From positions 1-23,632 of IMG/VR virus record IMGVR_UViG_3300031507_000027: a stretch of DNA of 23,632 nt, one strand, 5' to 3'. Below the pieces are notes generated by a model. That model was not told where the DNA came from. It saw nothing but the letters and a program-made list of their open reading frames with translations, and did not search any database. The DNA comes from a virus. A program made the translations under genes and the position numbers. Shown piece by piece: positions 1 to 7,601 of the stretch; position 1 is the stretch's first letter; every line of letters begins with the position of its first letter.

Positions 1-372
1 GAGACCGGCCCCTACGCCCTTTGCGGCACCTTCTAGACCGTGCCCAATTGTTTTGCCGATGTCTGCAAGAACCGAGTCTTTGTTGTCTTCCTGGTGACCC
101 TGAAGGGCTTCATCCAAAGCGTTGGCCACTCCATAAAGTGGCGTCTGCAGAGCATCGAAAACGCTGCTCAGAAAAGTCTGCTTGTGGGCAGAGTTGTACT
201 TCTTCTTAGCTTCTGCATTCTGCTTGGCAATATCTTTCAAAGTTGCCTGAGCAGGCTGAGACCAACCCGCATTTGCCATAATCATCGCGGCAGTATTCTT
301 GATACTATCAGCATTGGGGGAGTACTGGTTTTGCAGGAAGCTAAGATTTAGCGGAGTGTACTTTTGTGCCAC
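1..372 (-). CDS. Partial structural protein, probably a large internal virion (ejection) protein; N-terminal 124 codons
   Basis: The open frame runs off the left edge of the window, so only the N-terminus is seen. The start is GTG at 372-370, preceded by GAGGGG six bases upstream. The visible part begins MAQKYTPLNLSFLQNQYSP, continues into a Lys/Ala/Gln-rich helical stretch (about residues 50-80), and ends in a Gly/Ala-rich segment (IGHGLEGAAKGVGAGL) that looks amphipathic or membrane-active. It is the last visible gene of the late operon and follows two Gln/Ala-rich proteins. In podoviruses this is the usual place of the large ejection protein, often one with a lysozyme domain. No enzymatic domain is visible here, so the role is inferred from position only. 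Confidence 0.75.
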   Translation of the reverse strand, partial: MAQKYTPLNLSFLQNQYSPNADSIKNTAAMIMANAGWSQPAQATLKDIAKQNAEAKKKYNSAHKQTFLSSVFDALQTPLYGVANALDEALQGHQEDNKDSVLADIGKTIGHGLEGAAKGVGAGL

Positions 373-382
373 AGTTAACCCC

Positions 383-634
383 TCAGTAACTTACTGGTGT
401 AAGCTTGATCTCCGAGATTTTAACCATTTGATTAAATTCATCCTTCCTGTCAGCATTCTCATAAACAACGTTGTCAATAATCCTGCCAACCATCCCTCGA
501 CGTCCTCGAAGCTTATTCAACCATTCGTAATCCTCGTCTAGGCCCATAGTAATCCACTCTTCTGGATTGAGATTTTCTCGCCTCAAATAGCTCCTAGCAA
601 TTGAGTGCGTGGGAGCTACCAGCAATTGTTTCAT
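383..634 (-). CDS. Small protein of unknown function (83 aa)
   Basis: It lies between the 448-aa structural protein and the partial ejection-type protein, and its start overlaps the previous stop by one base (ATG at 634-632). The protein is charged and soluble, starts MKQLLVAPTHSIARSYLRRE, and has a central stretch KLRGRRGMVGRIIDNVVYEN. The pattern of a short strand, 'PTHSIARSY', then 'LRGRRG' resembles small uncharacterised phage proteins that look like a fragment of a nucleotide-binding fold, but there is no Walker A lysine, so no activity is claimed. Its position among virion genes does not prove that it is in the virion. Confidence 0.7.
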   Translation of the reverse strand: MKQLLVAPTHSIARSYLRRENLNPEEWITMGLDEDYEWLNKLRGRRGMVGRIIDNVVYENADRKDEFNQMVKISEIKLTPVSY

Positions 635-1980
635 TAGTGCAACTTTCCTAGATACGCTTCAAGTGCGGCCATCGTAGAGTTAATGTCACCTGTTGAGTAG
701 CGGCCGTTCTGCTTGGCAAATTGCGCCCTCAAAAGGTCTTCCATGTACTGCTGACCGACGTCAGAGTAAGTTGGCGACTTACCCATTGATGCATCGCCTG
801 GGGTCAACTGGAATTTGCCGTTGGTGACATCCTTGTTGGATAGAACATTATTGAGCTGTTCCATCAAGTTCTTGGCTAGAATTGGCTGATCCGGGTACTG
901 TGAAGCCAAATAGTTCTGAGCCCCAGGAAGTCCACTTGTGATTGCAGAACTTCCAGTTCCAGCACCAAAACCACTTGCTGCACCACTCAAAGAAGAGTCA
1001 GCTTTAGTCGCATCAAGTTGGTACTGGTAAAGTTTCATCATGTTGTTGAACTGCTGCTGACTTTCAGTCTGGACTCTAGAAGCATCCTGAGACTGCATCT
1101 GCTGAAGTAGCGCAGCAATTGCAGAACCCTTGGACATGTTCAAAGATTCCTGCTGACTACCATTCTGAGAGAGATAATCCGTCAGCTGGCTCATGATATC
1201 CTGAGCGGTATTCTCACCAGCCATCTTGGCGTTGTTGCCAGAATTCTGAGTGTAGTCACTTTGAGCTTCTTGCTGCTGCTGAAGTGCGGTCTGCGCGTTC
1301 TGCTGATCAGCTTCAGTCTGATTCTGAAAGTAAGCCTGGTCATCTTTCGATTGCTGAGAAGCATCCTGAGAAGCCGCCTGAACTCCGAGCCTCTTTAGTA
1401 CGGCATCTTGCTGTGCCGCCTGCTGGTCATACTCACCCTGCATTTGCTGCTGGGCTTGATCGTAACGCTGATTTGTTGCGTCGTCTTCCGACTTAAATTG
1501 TTCTGTCAGGCCAGGAAGCTGTGCGAGAGTATCTTTTGCAAGAGCACCGTACATTTGACGTGCAGTATTAGCGGACTTTTCTCCACGCTTGCTATGGATC
1601 TGGGCTTCGTTTTTAAGTGCAGCAATCTGAGGATCGTACTGTGCCCCAACTTGCTGTTCAGCCATTGCTTTAAGTTGATCGTATGGCGTTGAAGCTACGC
1701 TAATCGAATTAGCGGCGTTGAAAAGTTGCTGCTGAAGCGCAGTAAAAGGGTCTACTGCACCAGTACCACTCAGGCCACTTTTTTGTGCAGCCTGAGCTTT
1801 TTGATTTACTGCCTGACGTTCAATTGCTTCAGCCAGACTTCCAGCCTGACTTGCTGGCTGACCTATACTGATGGGGAGATTGAAACCTCCCGAGCCGCCC
1901 TTCTTCTTGGTCTTCTTTTTGCCTTTTGGAGCCTGCGGGCCATACGGTACGCCGTTGATCCCAGGAATTGGAAGAGACAA
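634..1980 (-). CDS. Gln/Ala-rich internal virion (ejection-type) protein, 448 aa
   Basis: The start is TTG at 1980-1978 in a TAATTG arrangement directly after the previous stop, with GGGG seven bases upstream. Residues 1-45 are Pro/Gly-rich with a basic cluster (KGKKKTKKK, about 20-28). Residues 50-325 are strongly Gln/Ala/Asp/Ser-rich and predicted helical (for example QRYDQAQQQMQGEYDQQAAQ at 171-190), which suggests long coiled coils. Residues 325-350 form a Gly/Ser linker, and residues 355-448 form a more ordinary C-terminal domain. This composition, and the place after the tail-hub genes, is typical of podovirus internal core or ejection proteins that leave the capsid with the DNA. That function is inferred; there is no catalytic motif. 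Confidence 0.75.
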   Translation of the reverse strand: MSLPIPGINGVPYGPQAPKGKKKTKKKGGSGGFNLPISIGQPASQAGSLAEAIERQAVNQKAQAAQKSGLSGTGAVDPFTALQQQLFNAANSISVASTPYDQLKAMAEQQVGAQYDPQIAALKNEAQIHSKRGEKSANTARQMYGALAKDTLAQLPGLTEQFKSEDDATNQRYDQAQQQMQGEYDQQAAQQDAVLKRLGVQAASQDASQQSKDDQAYFQNQTEADQQNAQTALQQQQEAQSDYTQNSGNNAKMAGENTAQDIMSQLTDYLSQNGSQQESLNMSKGSAIAALLQQMQSQDASRVQTESQQQFNNMMKLYQYQLDATKADSSLSGAASGFGAGTGSSAITSGLPGAQNYLASQYPDQPILAKNLMEQLNNVLSNKDVTNGKFQLTPGDASMGKSPTYSDVGQQYMEDLLRAQFAKQNGRYSTGDINSTMAALEAYLGKLH

Positions 1981-2571
1981 TTAGATCCCCAATTGAGCCG
2001 CGCGTCGACGGATTGCATCCTGTCGAGCATTGTTTTGTTCCGTAGCGAGCTGGCTCAAGAAAGACTTCTGCTGGGCTGACAAGTCGCCAAGCTGGTCAGT
2101 TTTGCCAGTTACTAGACTTTTGACTCGGGCGTTGAAATCGGTGTTGTAGTTTCCTAGCGCAGTCGCGAATACGCCTGAGTGTAGGATTCCACGCCCTGCG
2201 AAATCATTCTGTTGATCAAGTCGATCTTGGGCACCCTGACGATTGAGCGCTCTCTGACTTTCCGCATAATCCCGATTGACGATGCCCGATTGACGCGTGT
2301 AATTGGAATTGTATTCCGCCTTTGATCGGTTATAATCAGCTAGCTGCTGCTGATAGGTTGTGTCACCGGCGAGATATTTAGCTGTCGCCGAAGTTGGCTT
2401 CTTGGGCGCAGACTTCCTTTTTGTCGCCGCCTTCTTTTTGGCATTGTTCTGGTTAACCCTCTTTGTTGCTGCCGCAGCTTTAGCAGCAGCTTGGTCAACT
2501 ATGGGTTGAATCGTTGTCGGTCCAACATTTGAAACTGTAGTTGGAGGAGCTCCAATAATTGGCACCGCCAT
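1981..2571 (-). CDS. Internal virion/structural protein, 196 aa
   Basis: ATG start with a GGGGG stretch about nine bases upstream, three bases after the previous stop. The N-terminus is Pro/Thr/Ala-rich, with a basic patch at residues 45-58 (KKKAATKRKSAPKKP). From about residue 65 it is a helical, Gln/Asn/Arg-rich domain with the segment FAGRGILHSGVFATALGNY at about 124-142. A 'long helix, R/S-G-x-L-x-S-G, helix' pattern recurs in uncharacterised virion proteins of actinobacteriophages that sit beside ejection proteins. It precedes the 448-aa protein and probably works with it as part of the internal core. The family resemblance is from memory and was not searched. Confidence 0.75.
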   Translation of the reverse strand: MAVPIIGAPPTTVSNVGPTTIQPIVDQAAAKAAAATKRVNQNNAKKKAATKRKSAPKKPTSATAKYLAGDTTYQQQLADYNRSKAEYNSNYTRQSGIVNRDYAESQRALNRQGAQDRLDQQNDFAGRGILHSGVFATALGNYNTDFNARVKSLVTGKTDQLGDLSAQQKSFLSQLATEQNNARQDAIRRRAAQLGI

Positions 2572-2574
2572 TTT

Positions 2575-2853
2575 TTAGAGCCCCCTCAGCCGACGTCGAA
2601 TGGCTTCAATTCTTGGGTCATTCCCACCGACCTGACTTTGCTGACCTACCATTTCCTTCGGTTTAATGTCGAGGCCCCAATTGGGGGGATTCATTTGGTT
2701 GGGAACTTTCTTTACAACTTCGTGATAAGGTTCTCCGGGGCCAAGCCCAGCCCCCATGTCGGGCTTACCTTGGCCATAAGTATTCCAAGATGTGTAATTC
2801 TTACCAACGGTTTTTGAGCCCCTGAGCCAATCTGTTGGGTCGTAAGTTGCCAT
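2575..2853 (-). CDS. Small protein, 92 aa, unknown
   Basis: It starts with ATG directly after the preceding stop (TAGATG); the ribosome site GGAGGTGG lies in the end of the previous gene. It is rich in Gly, Pro, Lys and Trp (MATYDPTDWLRGSKTVGKNY at the start) and ends IEAIRRRLRGL. The arginine-rich end resembles that of its upstream neighbour (KAAILRRLKGQMGG), so the two tiny proteins may be related. Both look largely disordered with one short basic helix. The place between the beta-propeller and the ejection proteins suggests a minor virion or assembly role. Confidence 0.65.
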   Translation of the reverse strand: MATYDPTDWLRGSKTVGKNYTSWNTYGQGKPDMGAGLGPGEPYHEVVKKVPNQMNPPNWGLDIKPKEMVGQQSQVGGNDPRIEAIRRRLRGL

Positions 2854-3114
2854 CTACATTCCACCTCCCGACAAAACGTTAAAGTTCATTGGGTTACCAC
2901 CCATTTGCCCCTTGAGTCTACGGAGAATTGCAGCTTTACGGGCTTTGGCTTGGTTATCTCGTTCGGCATAACCAAGTTGACCGGACCCTGAGACCGGGCC
3001 AATGTTCGGCATACTTCGTCCGCCACCATAGTGCTTATTTCCCGCAGCGTAGCTATTGAATTGGTTTGCCCCGGGGGGAGGGTCAGGGACTCTCTTGTTC
3101 CCAAATCGATCCAC
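2854..3114 (-). CDS. Small Gly/Asn-rich protein, 86 aa, unknown
   Basis: The start is GTG at 3114-3112, one base after the stop of the beta-propeller gene, so translation is probably coupled. It starts MDRFGNKRVPDPPPGANQFN, is rich in Gly, Asn and Pro, and carries one basic helix near the end (AKARKAAILRRLKGQ, about residues 56-70). It ends FNVLSGGGM. A short 'R-R-L-(K/R)-G' helix is also at the end of the next gene, which may mean they share a binding partner. No known domain is recognised. An overlapping frame from 3104 to 2886 was not preferred because it lacks the tight stop-start spacing of this operon. Confidence 0.6.
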   Translation of the reverse strand: MDRFGNKRVPDPPPGANQFNSYAAGNKHYGGGRSMPNIGPVSGSGQLGYAERDNQAKARKAAILRRLKGQMGGNPMNFNVLSGGGM

Positions 3115-3115
3115 C

Positions 3116-4816
3116 TTAGTTCACCGCCTCTGGCGCAAGTTGCTTAGCGGCAATAAACGCTGTCAATGAGTAAAGTCTAGCAGGACCATCGGTAATATTG
3201 CCAGCGGTAATTAGGTCGACCCTGAATTGCACGACCCTGAACCTAAGACTTTTACCGAATCTGATGAATCTACGTGCGAGGCCTGCGCTTTGTGGCTGCT
3301 GAATAACAAGATCAGGAATCGTGAACAATGGGTAACCCCACGTGTTCAACTGATGCCATTGATAAGCGTGAAGCTGTGCCCATGTGACCCGATAGGCAAT
3401 TGTAAATGGAAACAAAGTTCCGGTTACATCTCGACCTGTGATGCAGTCAATTCCCCAGTGCATCAATCTTTTGAACCGATGACTCAAGCCGACGTCGTAA
3501 GCTTTTGTAGTCATGGAGCAATTGATATCTACGAAGTTTGGCGTCAGTTGACCATTTTCTTCGATGACATCTTCGTAGCGATCCTGCATGATATAAAGTT
3601 TCAGGTACGCTTTCCAGGCACCGGACGAACCAAAGCCAGCCGAGTCAGTGACTTTTCCAAGAGCGCTCGCAGCAATGTAGGATTCATATCCCCGATTGAG
3701 GTCCGTATTTGTGTTGTCGAGTCGGATCGCGCGCCCAATGTATTGAATGGACTCGTCATTACTCTCATAGCGCGTCCAGGCCCGAAGTCGTAGGTGGTAG
3801 ATATAAAGACGGTTGAAGAACCGGCAATATAGCCTATCTCCAACAAGTGAGAGACTTTGGGCGAACTTCCACCATTCATCAACAGTTGACGTCAACCCTT
3901 CAAAAGGTGTCGTGTGATCGTATTCAAATGGAACTTTCACCGAGACCCGAGTGAAAGTGTAGTTCGTCATTTCGTAGACTTCATCGTACTGAAGCAAAAA
4001 GATGGAGTTCTCGTAAGCTACGACACAATTGCGGCCCATAACTCCAATTGTTGTACTGACGGGCTGCAAAACCGCTTGAGCTGGACCCTGGTCATAACTT
4101 AGGACGTAAGTTTTATTGTCCTTGAAAATGACTAGATTGTCTTGATAAACGGCGAGATCATTGACGGCATCGCCGTCCCCAACATTGATGTCGAAAAAGG
4201 AAGATGACTGAAACGTTCCGAAAGTAGCCAGGTCTGAAAACCAGAGCCTAGAACTATCGGTGATGTTTCGTCGACCAGAAATCCATAGACGGTCTTTATA
4301 AACTGTTGCAGCGTAGCCCCTTGGCATGTTTGGCAGGGCTGTGACAAGACCGGAGTTGAGTGCGTAACTTTGTCCAGTGCCCAATGACGCGGTTCCACCT
4401 TCTGGGCCGGGGCAAAGGTAGATGGTATCTGAGTAGCGAATTGCGGCTTGATAGGTACCGTCTGCAATCTTTTGGATGGTGCCGTCATTGACCCCGCCGA
4501 GAAAGTAAATCCAAGCTGCAAAAGCGCCTGTGTGACAGCTGTTGAAAATGATGAATTGAACGCCCTGGTATACAAAGCTTCCAAGTAGGAGTTGGTCACT
4601 TTCAGGTGGGAGGGTACCTGTGACTTCTGTTCGTGAAATTCCATAGAGCAAGGTCCAAGGAGGTCGACTTTTGAGGCTGCCATCAAGATCGATGTCAAAG
4701 TTGACACAGTCCGTCATTTCATTGTCAGCGATCGCTGAAATGTCCGAGTAGGTGTTAACGCCCCCAGAATAGGGGCCAATTTTGAGCTCCTGGACTGCGC
4801 TTTTGGAATCAGCCAC
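3116..4816 (-). CDS. Tail hub/DNA-stabilisation beta-propeller protein (P22 gp10-like), 566 aa
   Basis: The GTG start at 4816-4814 overlaps the adaptor gene by 8 bases (GTGGCTGA). The N-terminal segment 10-60 has the pattern YSGGVNTYSDISAIADNEM, then VNFDIDLDGSLKSRPPW, which is typical of phage proteins that line the tail hub. Residues 165-245 hold repeated beta strands: YKDRLWISG, RLWFSDLATFG, FFDINVGDGDAVNDLAVYQD and NLVIFKDNKTYVLSYD. This 'device-in-use' strand pattern is found in P22 gp10-like packaged-DNA stabilisation or tail accessory factors, which fold as beta-propellers and plug the portal-adaptor channel. It follows the adaptor gene, as in P22. The fold is inferred from the pattern; propeller blades were not modelled. 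Confidence 0.75.
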   Translation of the reverse strand: MADSKSAVQELKIGPYSGGVNTYSDISAIADNEMTDCVNFDIDLDGSLKSRPPWTLLYGISRTEVTGTLPPESDQLLLGSFVYQGVQFIIFNSCHTGAFAAWIYFLGGVNDGTIQKIADGTYQAAIRYSDTIYLCPGPEGGTASLGTGQSYALNSGLVTALPNMPRGYAATVYKDRLWISGRRNITDSSRLWFSDLATFGTFQSSSFFDINVGDGDAVNDLAVYQDNLVIFKDNKTYVLSYDQGPAQAVLQPVSTTIGVMGRNCVVAYENSIFLLQYDEVYEMTNYTFTRVSVKVPFEYDHTTPFEGLTSTVDEWWKFAQSLSLVGDRLYCRFFNRLYIYHLRLRAWTRYESNDESIQYIGRAIRLDNTNTDLNRGYESYIAASALGKVTDSAGFGSSGAWKAYLKLYIMQDRYEDVIEENGQLTPNFVDINCSMTTKAYDVGLSHRFKRLMHWGIDCITGRDVTGTLFPFTIAYRVTWAQLHAYQWHQLNTWGYPLFTIPDLVIQQPQSAGLARRFIRFGKSLRFRVVQFRVDLITAGNITDGPARLYSLTAFIAAKQLAPEAVN

Positions 4817-5495
4817 TGGTCAACATCCCCCCATCAAGGTAAGTGTCATCTTCTGGCAGAGTTGTGATGGTGGGGTAATATTCCGTCGTTGTATCTTTCT
4901 CCTGATTCTTTAGCTTCTGGACTTGGCTTGAGAATTGTCCTGCCTTGTAGGATGCCATTTGAGGATTTTCGTCGAGTTCATAAGCTTGTTGGAGACAGTA
5001 CTGGACAATTGAGTTGTGATATCTTGTAGGCAGACCCAAAGCGTCAGCCAAAGTTGCAACTGTCGCCGGGAATTTAGCGTAATAAATCCTCAGCCCACCA
5101 GTGATGTTCGTGTTCGGCGTCGGAAAAAGTGTGACGGTACCGCCATAGACCATGAAAACTTCAGGCGTACCATTTCCATAGCCACCCTGCTGAACCGTAG
5201 CTTTGAAACCATCGATGTACTCATTGAACTCAGCAAAACTTAGCGACCGAAGTCGAAAGTTGTTATACATCAGACTTCGCAGAGTATCGATATCGGTCGG
5301 CATTGTGTAATCTGACTGAGCGTTCACAATGTCAGCAGTAGCAACAGTTTCTAGAAGTTGCTCATTGTCTGTTGTGACTTGGAGTTGAGCATCATTAATC
5401 CACCGGATCAAATCGTCATCTGTGATTTGAACTCCAGCGTCATCACCAAATGTACGTCTTACTCGAACCGCGACGTCCGATACGTTCAAGGTCAA
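4809..5495 (-). CDS. Head-tail adaptor protein, 228 aa
   Basis: The N-terminus (VAVRVRRTFGDDAGVQITDD, then DLIRWINDAQLQV) is the signature helix-loop-helix of podovirus head-tail adaptors (P22 gp4 / T7 gp11-like connector proteins), which form a 12-subunit ring under the portal. The middle is beta-rich (TPEVFMVYGGTVTLFPTPN at about 115-133), and the C-terminus (RYHNSIVQYCLQQAYELDEN, about 163-182) is the usual helical part. The start is TTG at 5495-5493 with GGGGAG four bases upstream. It overlaps the previous gene by 53 bases, which is long, but the conserved N-terminal helix needs it and no later start fits. Confidence 0.8.
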   Translation of the reverse strand: MTLNVSDVAVRVRRTFGDDAGVQITDDDLIRWINDAQLQVTTDNEQLLETVATADIVNAQSDYTMPTDIDTLRSLMYNNFRLRSLSFAEFNEYIDGFKATVQQGGYGNGTPEVFMVYGGTVTLFPTPNTNITGGLRIYYAKFPATVATLADALGLPTRYHNSIVQYCLQQAYELDENPQMASYKAGQFSSQVQKLKNQEKDTTTEYYPTITTLPEDDTYLDGGMLTSG

Positions 5496-5931
5496 TCAAC
5501 TCCCCGTGCTGATTTTTGATAAGGTAGGAACTTCTGTTGTTTCGGATTACAGCCTGTGCCATTTCATGCTGCTCTTGGCGGCGTTCTTGATTAATCTTCG
5601 CATTGTAGATCTCCTTGGCACTATTATAATTGTCGAGCCAAGTGAGCAAGTTACCAGAGTTATTATTCTGTCTCGACTGAAAGACGGTGGCCAAAAGGCG
5701 TTCATCGGCTTCCATTGCTGTGCAGATCAAATATGGGCGACCATTCACTGGGAAACAGACGACACGAAAAGGTTCGTCTTTTTCATTTCGGCTTCCCGGA
5801 GGAATCCACTGCAATTGCAGCTTAGGGTCAAAGTCCTGTAGGATTTCATTTACTCTTTGCTGCTTTTCTGAGATCCAAGTTTTACCGTCGTTCGACGGAA
5901 AGTAGATGTGACCGTCGTCGGTGAGATTCAT
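5443..5931 (-). CDS. Minor virion or assembly protein, 162 aa, unknown
   Basis: The start is set at ATG 5931-5929, which overlaps the previous stop as ATGA; a TTG 22 codons upstream would lie inside the preceding gene and has no ribosome site. The protein starts MNLTDDGHIYFPSNDGKTW, has a beta-rich front half (FRVVCFPVNGRPYLICTAME), then a long helix (about 85-135, NSAKEIYNAKINQERRQEQH), and ends in a short beta-like segment. It sits between the capsid-associated 127-aa protein and the adaptor. Proteins of this shape occur at this position in other actinophage podovirus-type genomes, but I know no assigned function. Confidence 0.7.
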   Translation of the reverse strand: MNLTDDGHIYFPSNDGKTWISEKQQRVNEILQDFDPKLQLQWIPPGSRNEKDEPFRVVCFPVNGRPYLICTAMEADERLLATVFQSRQNNNSGNLLTWLDNYNSAKEIYNAKINQERRQEQHEMAQAVIRNNRSSYLIKNQHGELIDLERIGRRGSSKTYIW

Positions 5932-6311
5932 GGGCTCGCTACAATCTTGGCCGTAATAGTTCCACCAGTGAGTGCAGTCGTAATGGCGACCCTCCAATAA
6001 CGGGAAGTCCCAAAGTTTCCTGCCTGCTGGCTGTACATCTTTGTGATGGCACCGGTAAAGTCTGTGGCAGCAGTTACAGAGCGAATATCTGCCCAGTTTA
6101 CGTTATCAATTGATCCCTGAATGACAATTGTTCCAGCCGTCAAAACTGCCGAGGAGGTAATCTGAACGCAAACAGCTAGAGCTATCTTTCCAGCGTCGTA
6201 CGTGGAACCATTTGAAACGGATGAAGCGTTTGTAAGTGAAGTTACGGGAAGGTAGCCATTTACCTGAGTATCGAAATAACTCTGCACAAGTTCATTTATG
6301 CTACCTGACAT
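5928..6311 (-). CDS. Small beta-rich virion protein, 127 aa, possible capsid decoration protein
   Basis: ATG start with GGAGG three bases upstream (6315-6319). It is the first gene after the hairpin that follows the major capsid gene. It is Thr/Ser/Ala/Val-rich and almost wholly beta-strand in pattern. The middle (LTAGTIVIQGSIDNVNWADI, about 57-76) looks like a beta-sandwich segment often annotated in phage structural proteins; the C-terminus is SRYWRVAITTALTGGTITAK. The position just after the capsid gene and its own strong ribosome site suggest a protein made in quantity, such as a head decoration or completion protein. The specific role is a guess. Confidence 0.7.
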   Translation of the reverse strand: MSGSINELVQSYFDTQVNGYLPVTSLTNASSVSNGSTYDAGKIALAVCVQITSSAVLTAGTIVIQGSIDNVNWADIRSVTAATDFTGAITKMYSQQAGNFGTSRYWRVAITTALTGGTITAKIVASP

Positions 6312-6334
6312 TTTCCTCCGTATGAAATGTTAAA

Positions 6335-6378
6335 GGGGGCGGAGTGCGGGGTTTTCAAAACACCCACAATCCGCCCCC
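6335..6378 (-). terminator. Strong hairpin after the major capsid gene
   Basis: GGGGGCGGA (6335-6343) pairs perfectly with TCCGCCCCC (6370-6378), and the inner part (GTTTT/AAAAC) can extend the helix. On the minus-strand RNA it is followed by UUUAACAUUU, so the U run is short. It may partly stop transcription after the capsid gene, or protect the 3' end of the capsid message, with the downstream genes read at a lower level. Confidence 0.6.
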
Positions 6379-6399
6379 ACAACCGGACGCAAAGCTAGT

Positions 6400-7590
6400 C
6401 TAGCTCTCCGTAATATCGCTCACAAGACCCTGAGAGTTTCGACGGTGACAACCAAGCTGACGGTAAGTGTAAAGAGTGGCGTCATAGGCATCAAAGCCAA
6501 TTACGCGCTGCCACTTTGAACCGTCACGGTCCATGAAAGACCAGTCACTTTCACGGTAGTACTTGAGAGCCTTTTCGTTCAGGTAGTACATCCGGTTCGG
6601 CTGGCAATCGAGATCCGAAATTAGCGGGATCTCGCCATTGTCAGTCGTGAACTTCAGGCCCTTGAAGCCACCCTCAAATTCGGTGACGTTGGAATATTCT
6701 CGCTGCTGAACAAGCAGGTTGAAGTAACTTCGACGGACACCGAGACTTGTCGTGATTAGGGTCGTCTTTCCGCCCTGGGTACGAATGTCATCGATCTGCT
6801 TAATCATCAAAGATTCAGAAAGTGCGCGGTTCGTGCCACCGTTGGCATTTACCGTAGACTTCCACTTCGTCTCGACCGCAGGGTCAATGTTATAGAGAAC
6901 ACCCGTGGCAGAAACAATCTGAGACAGGCCGATTGTCTCACGGTTGATAGAACCGGTACGAACAACAAGGTCACCAGTTGCACCAGCAGCAATTGCTGCA
7001 CCATCGACAACAATTGAGGCACCCGGAGTGACTGCCGTAACATTTCGAGCCGTAGCACGAAGAGTTACACCAGTCGAGTCGTAAACATCTACGACCATTC
7101 CAACTTCCATGTACTGGGTGTTGGTGGTCGGAATTGTGTTGACCGCATAGGCGCCGGAAGAAACCATCAGCGCACCGACAGAAGTTCCAAAGACCTGTCG
7201 GTTCATGTCCTTAGAAACGTCGGTCTGGAGACCTTCCATTTCCTGGTCCAGAACTGACGCAAAAGCCTGGCCGTTAGTTTTTGCGAGTTCCATGGTCTGA
7301 CCCGAAAGTCGAACCGAACCGTAAAGATAGGCCAGAGAAATACGTGCCGACGCGTAACCTTGGTTCATCGCGGTCGGCAGCTGTTCCATTTCAAGTCGTG
7401 CACCAATTCCATGGTTACGCTTCACGTGAATTGGGAAAACAACGTACTTTCCACCGACGTCAGAAGTGACGCCCTCTGAAGTACTTTCGAGCCGCTTCGA
7501 AGTTACCAGCTCATTCTGGAGCTGATCCTGAATCTTCGGCTCGTAGATTTCCTTCAGAATGTTTGTAGCGGTAGTGAGGGTTGCCCCCAT
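6400..7590 (-). CDS. Major capsid protein (HK97-fold), 396 aa
   Basis: ATG start with GGAGG only three bases upstream. It directly follows the scaffold gene and precedes head-tail genes, as in P22-like and other podovirus-type phages. The N-terminal arm (EIYEPKIQDQLQNELVTSKR at about 14-33) leads to a beta-hairpin region (GGKYVVFPIHVKRNHGIGAR, 46-65) that resembles the E-loop. The helix QTMELAKTNGQAFASVLDQE (98-117) with following 'DVSKDMNRQVFG' resembles the long spine helix and P-domain of HK97-type capsid proteins of this size. The C-terminal half has the alternating strands and the 'TTSLGVRRSYFNLL' helix expected of the P- and A-domains. No maturation protease gene is visible next to it, so processing, if any, is unknown. 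Confidence 0.85.
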   Translation of the reverse strand: MGATLTTATNILKEIYEPKIQDQLQNELVTSKRLESTSEGVTSDVGGKYVVFPIHVKRNHGIGARLEMEQLPTAMNQGYASARISLAYLYGSVRLSGQTMELAKTNGQAFASVLDQEMEGLQTDVSKDMNRQVFGTSVGALMVSSGAYAVNTIPTTNTQYMEVGMVVDVYDSTGVTLRATARNVTAVTPGASIVVDGAAIAAGATGDLVVRTGSINRETIGLSQIVSATGVLYNIDPAVETKWKSTVNANGGTNRALSESLMIKQIDDIRTQGGKTTLITTSLGVRRSYFNLLVQQREYSNVTEFEGGFKGLKFTTDNGEIPLISDLDCQPNRMYYLNEKALKYYRESDWSFMDRDGSKWQRVIGFDAYDATLYTYRQLGCHRRNSQGLVSDITES

Positions 7591-7601
7591 AAACCTCCGA
7601 T

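Noticed and set aside
3227-3793. A 188-codon plus-strand frame inside the beta-propeller gene
   Set aside because: It is antisense to a well-supported gene, has no ribosome site and an unlikely Cys/Pro-rich composition.
5932-5997. Upstream TTG extension of the 162-aa protein
   Set aside because: It would lie inside the preceding gene without a ribosome site, while the ATG at 5931 overlaps the previous stop as ATGA.
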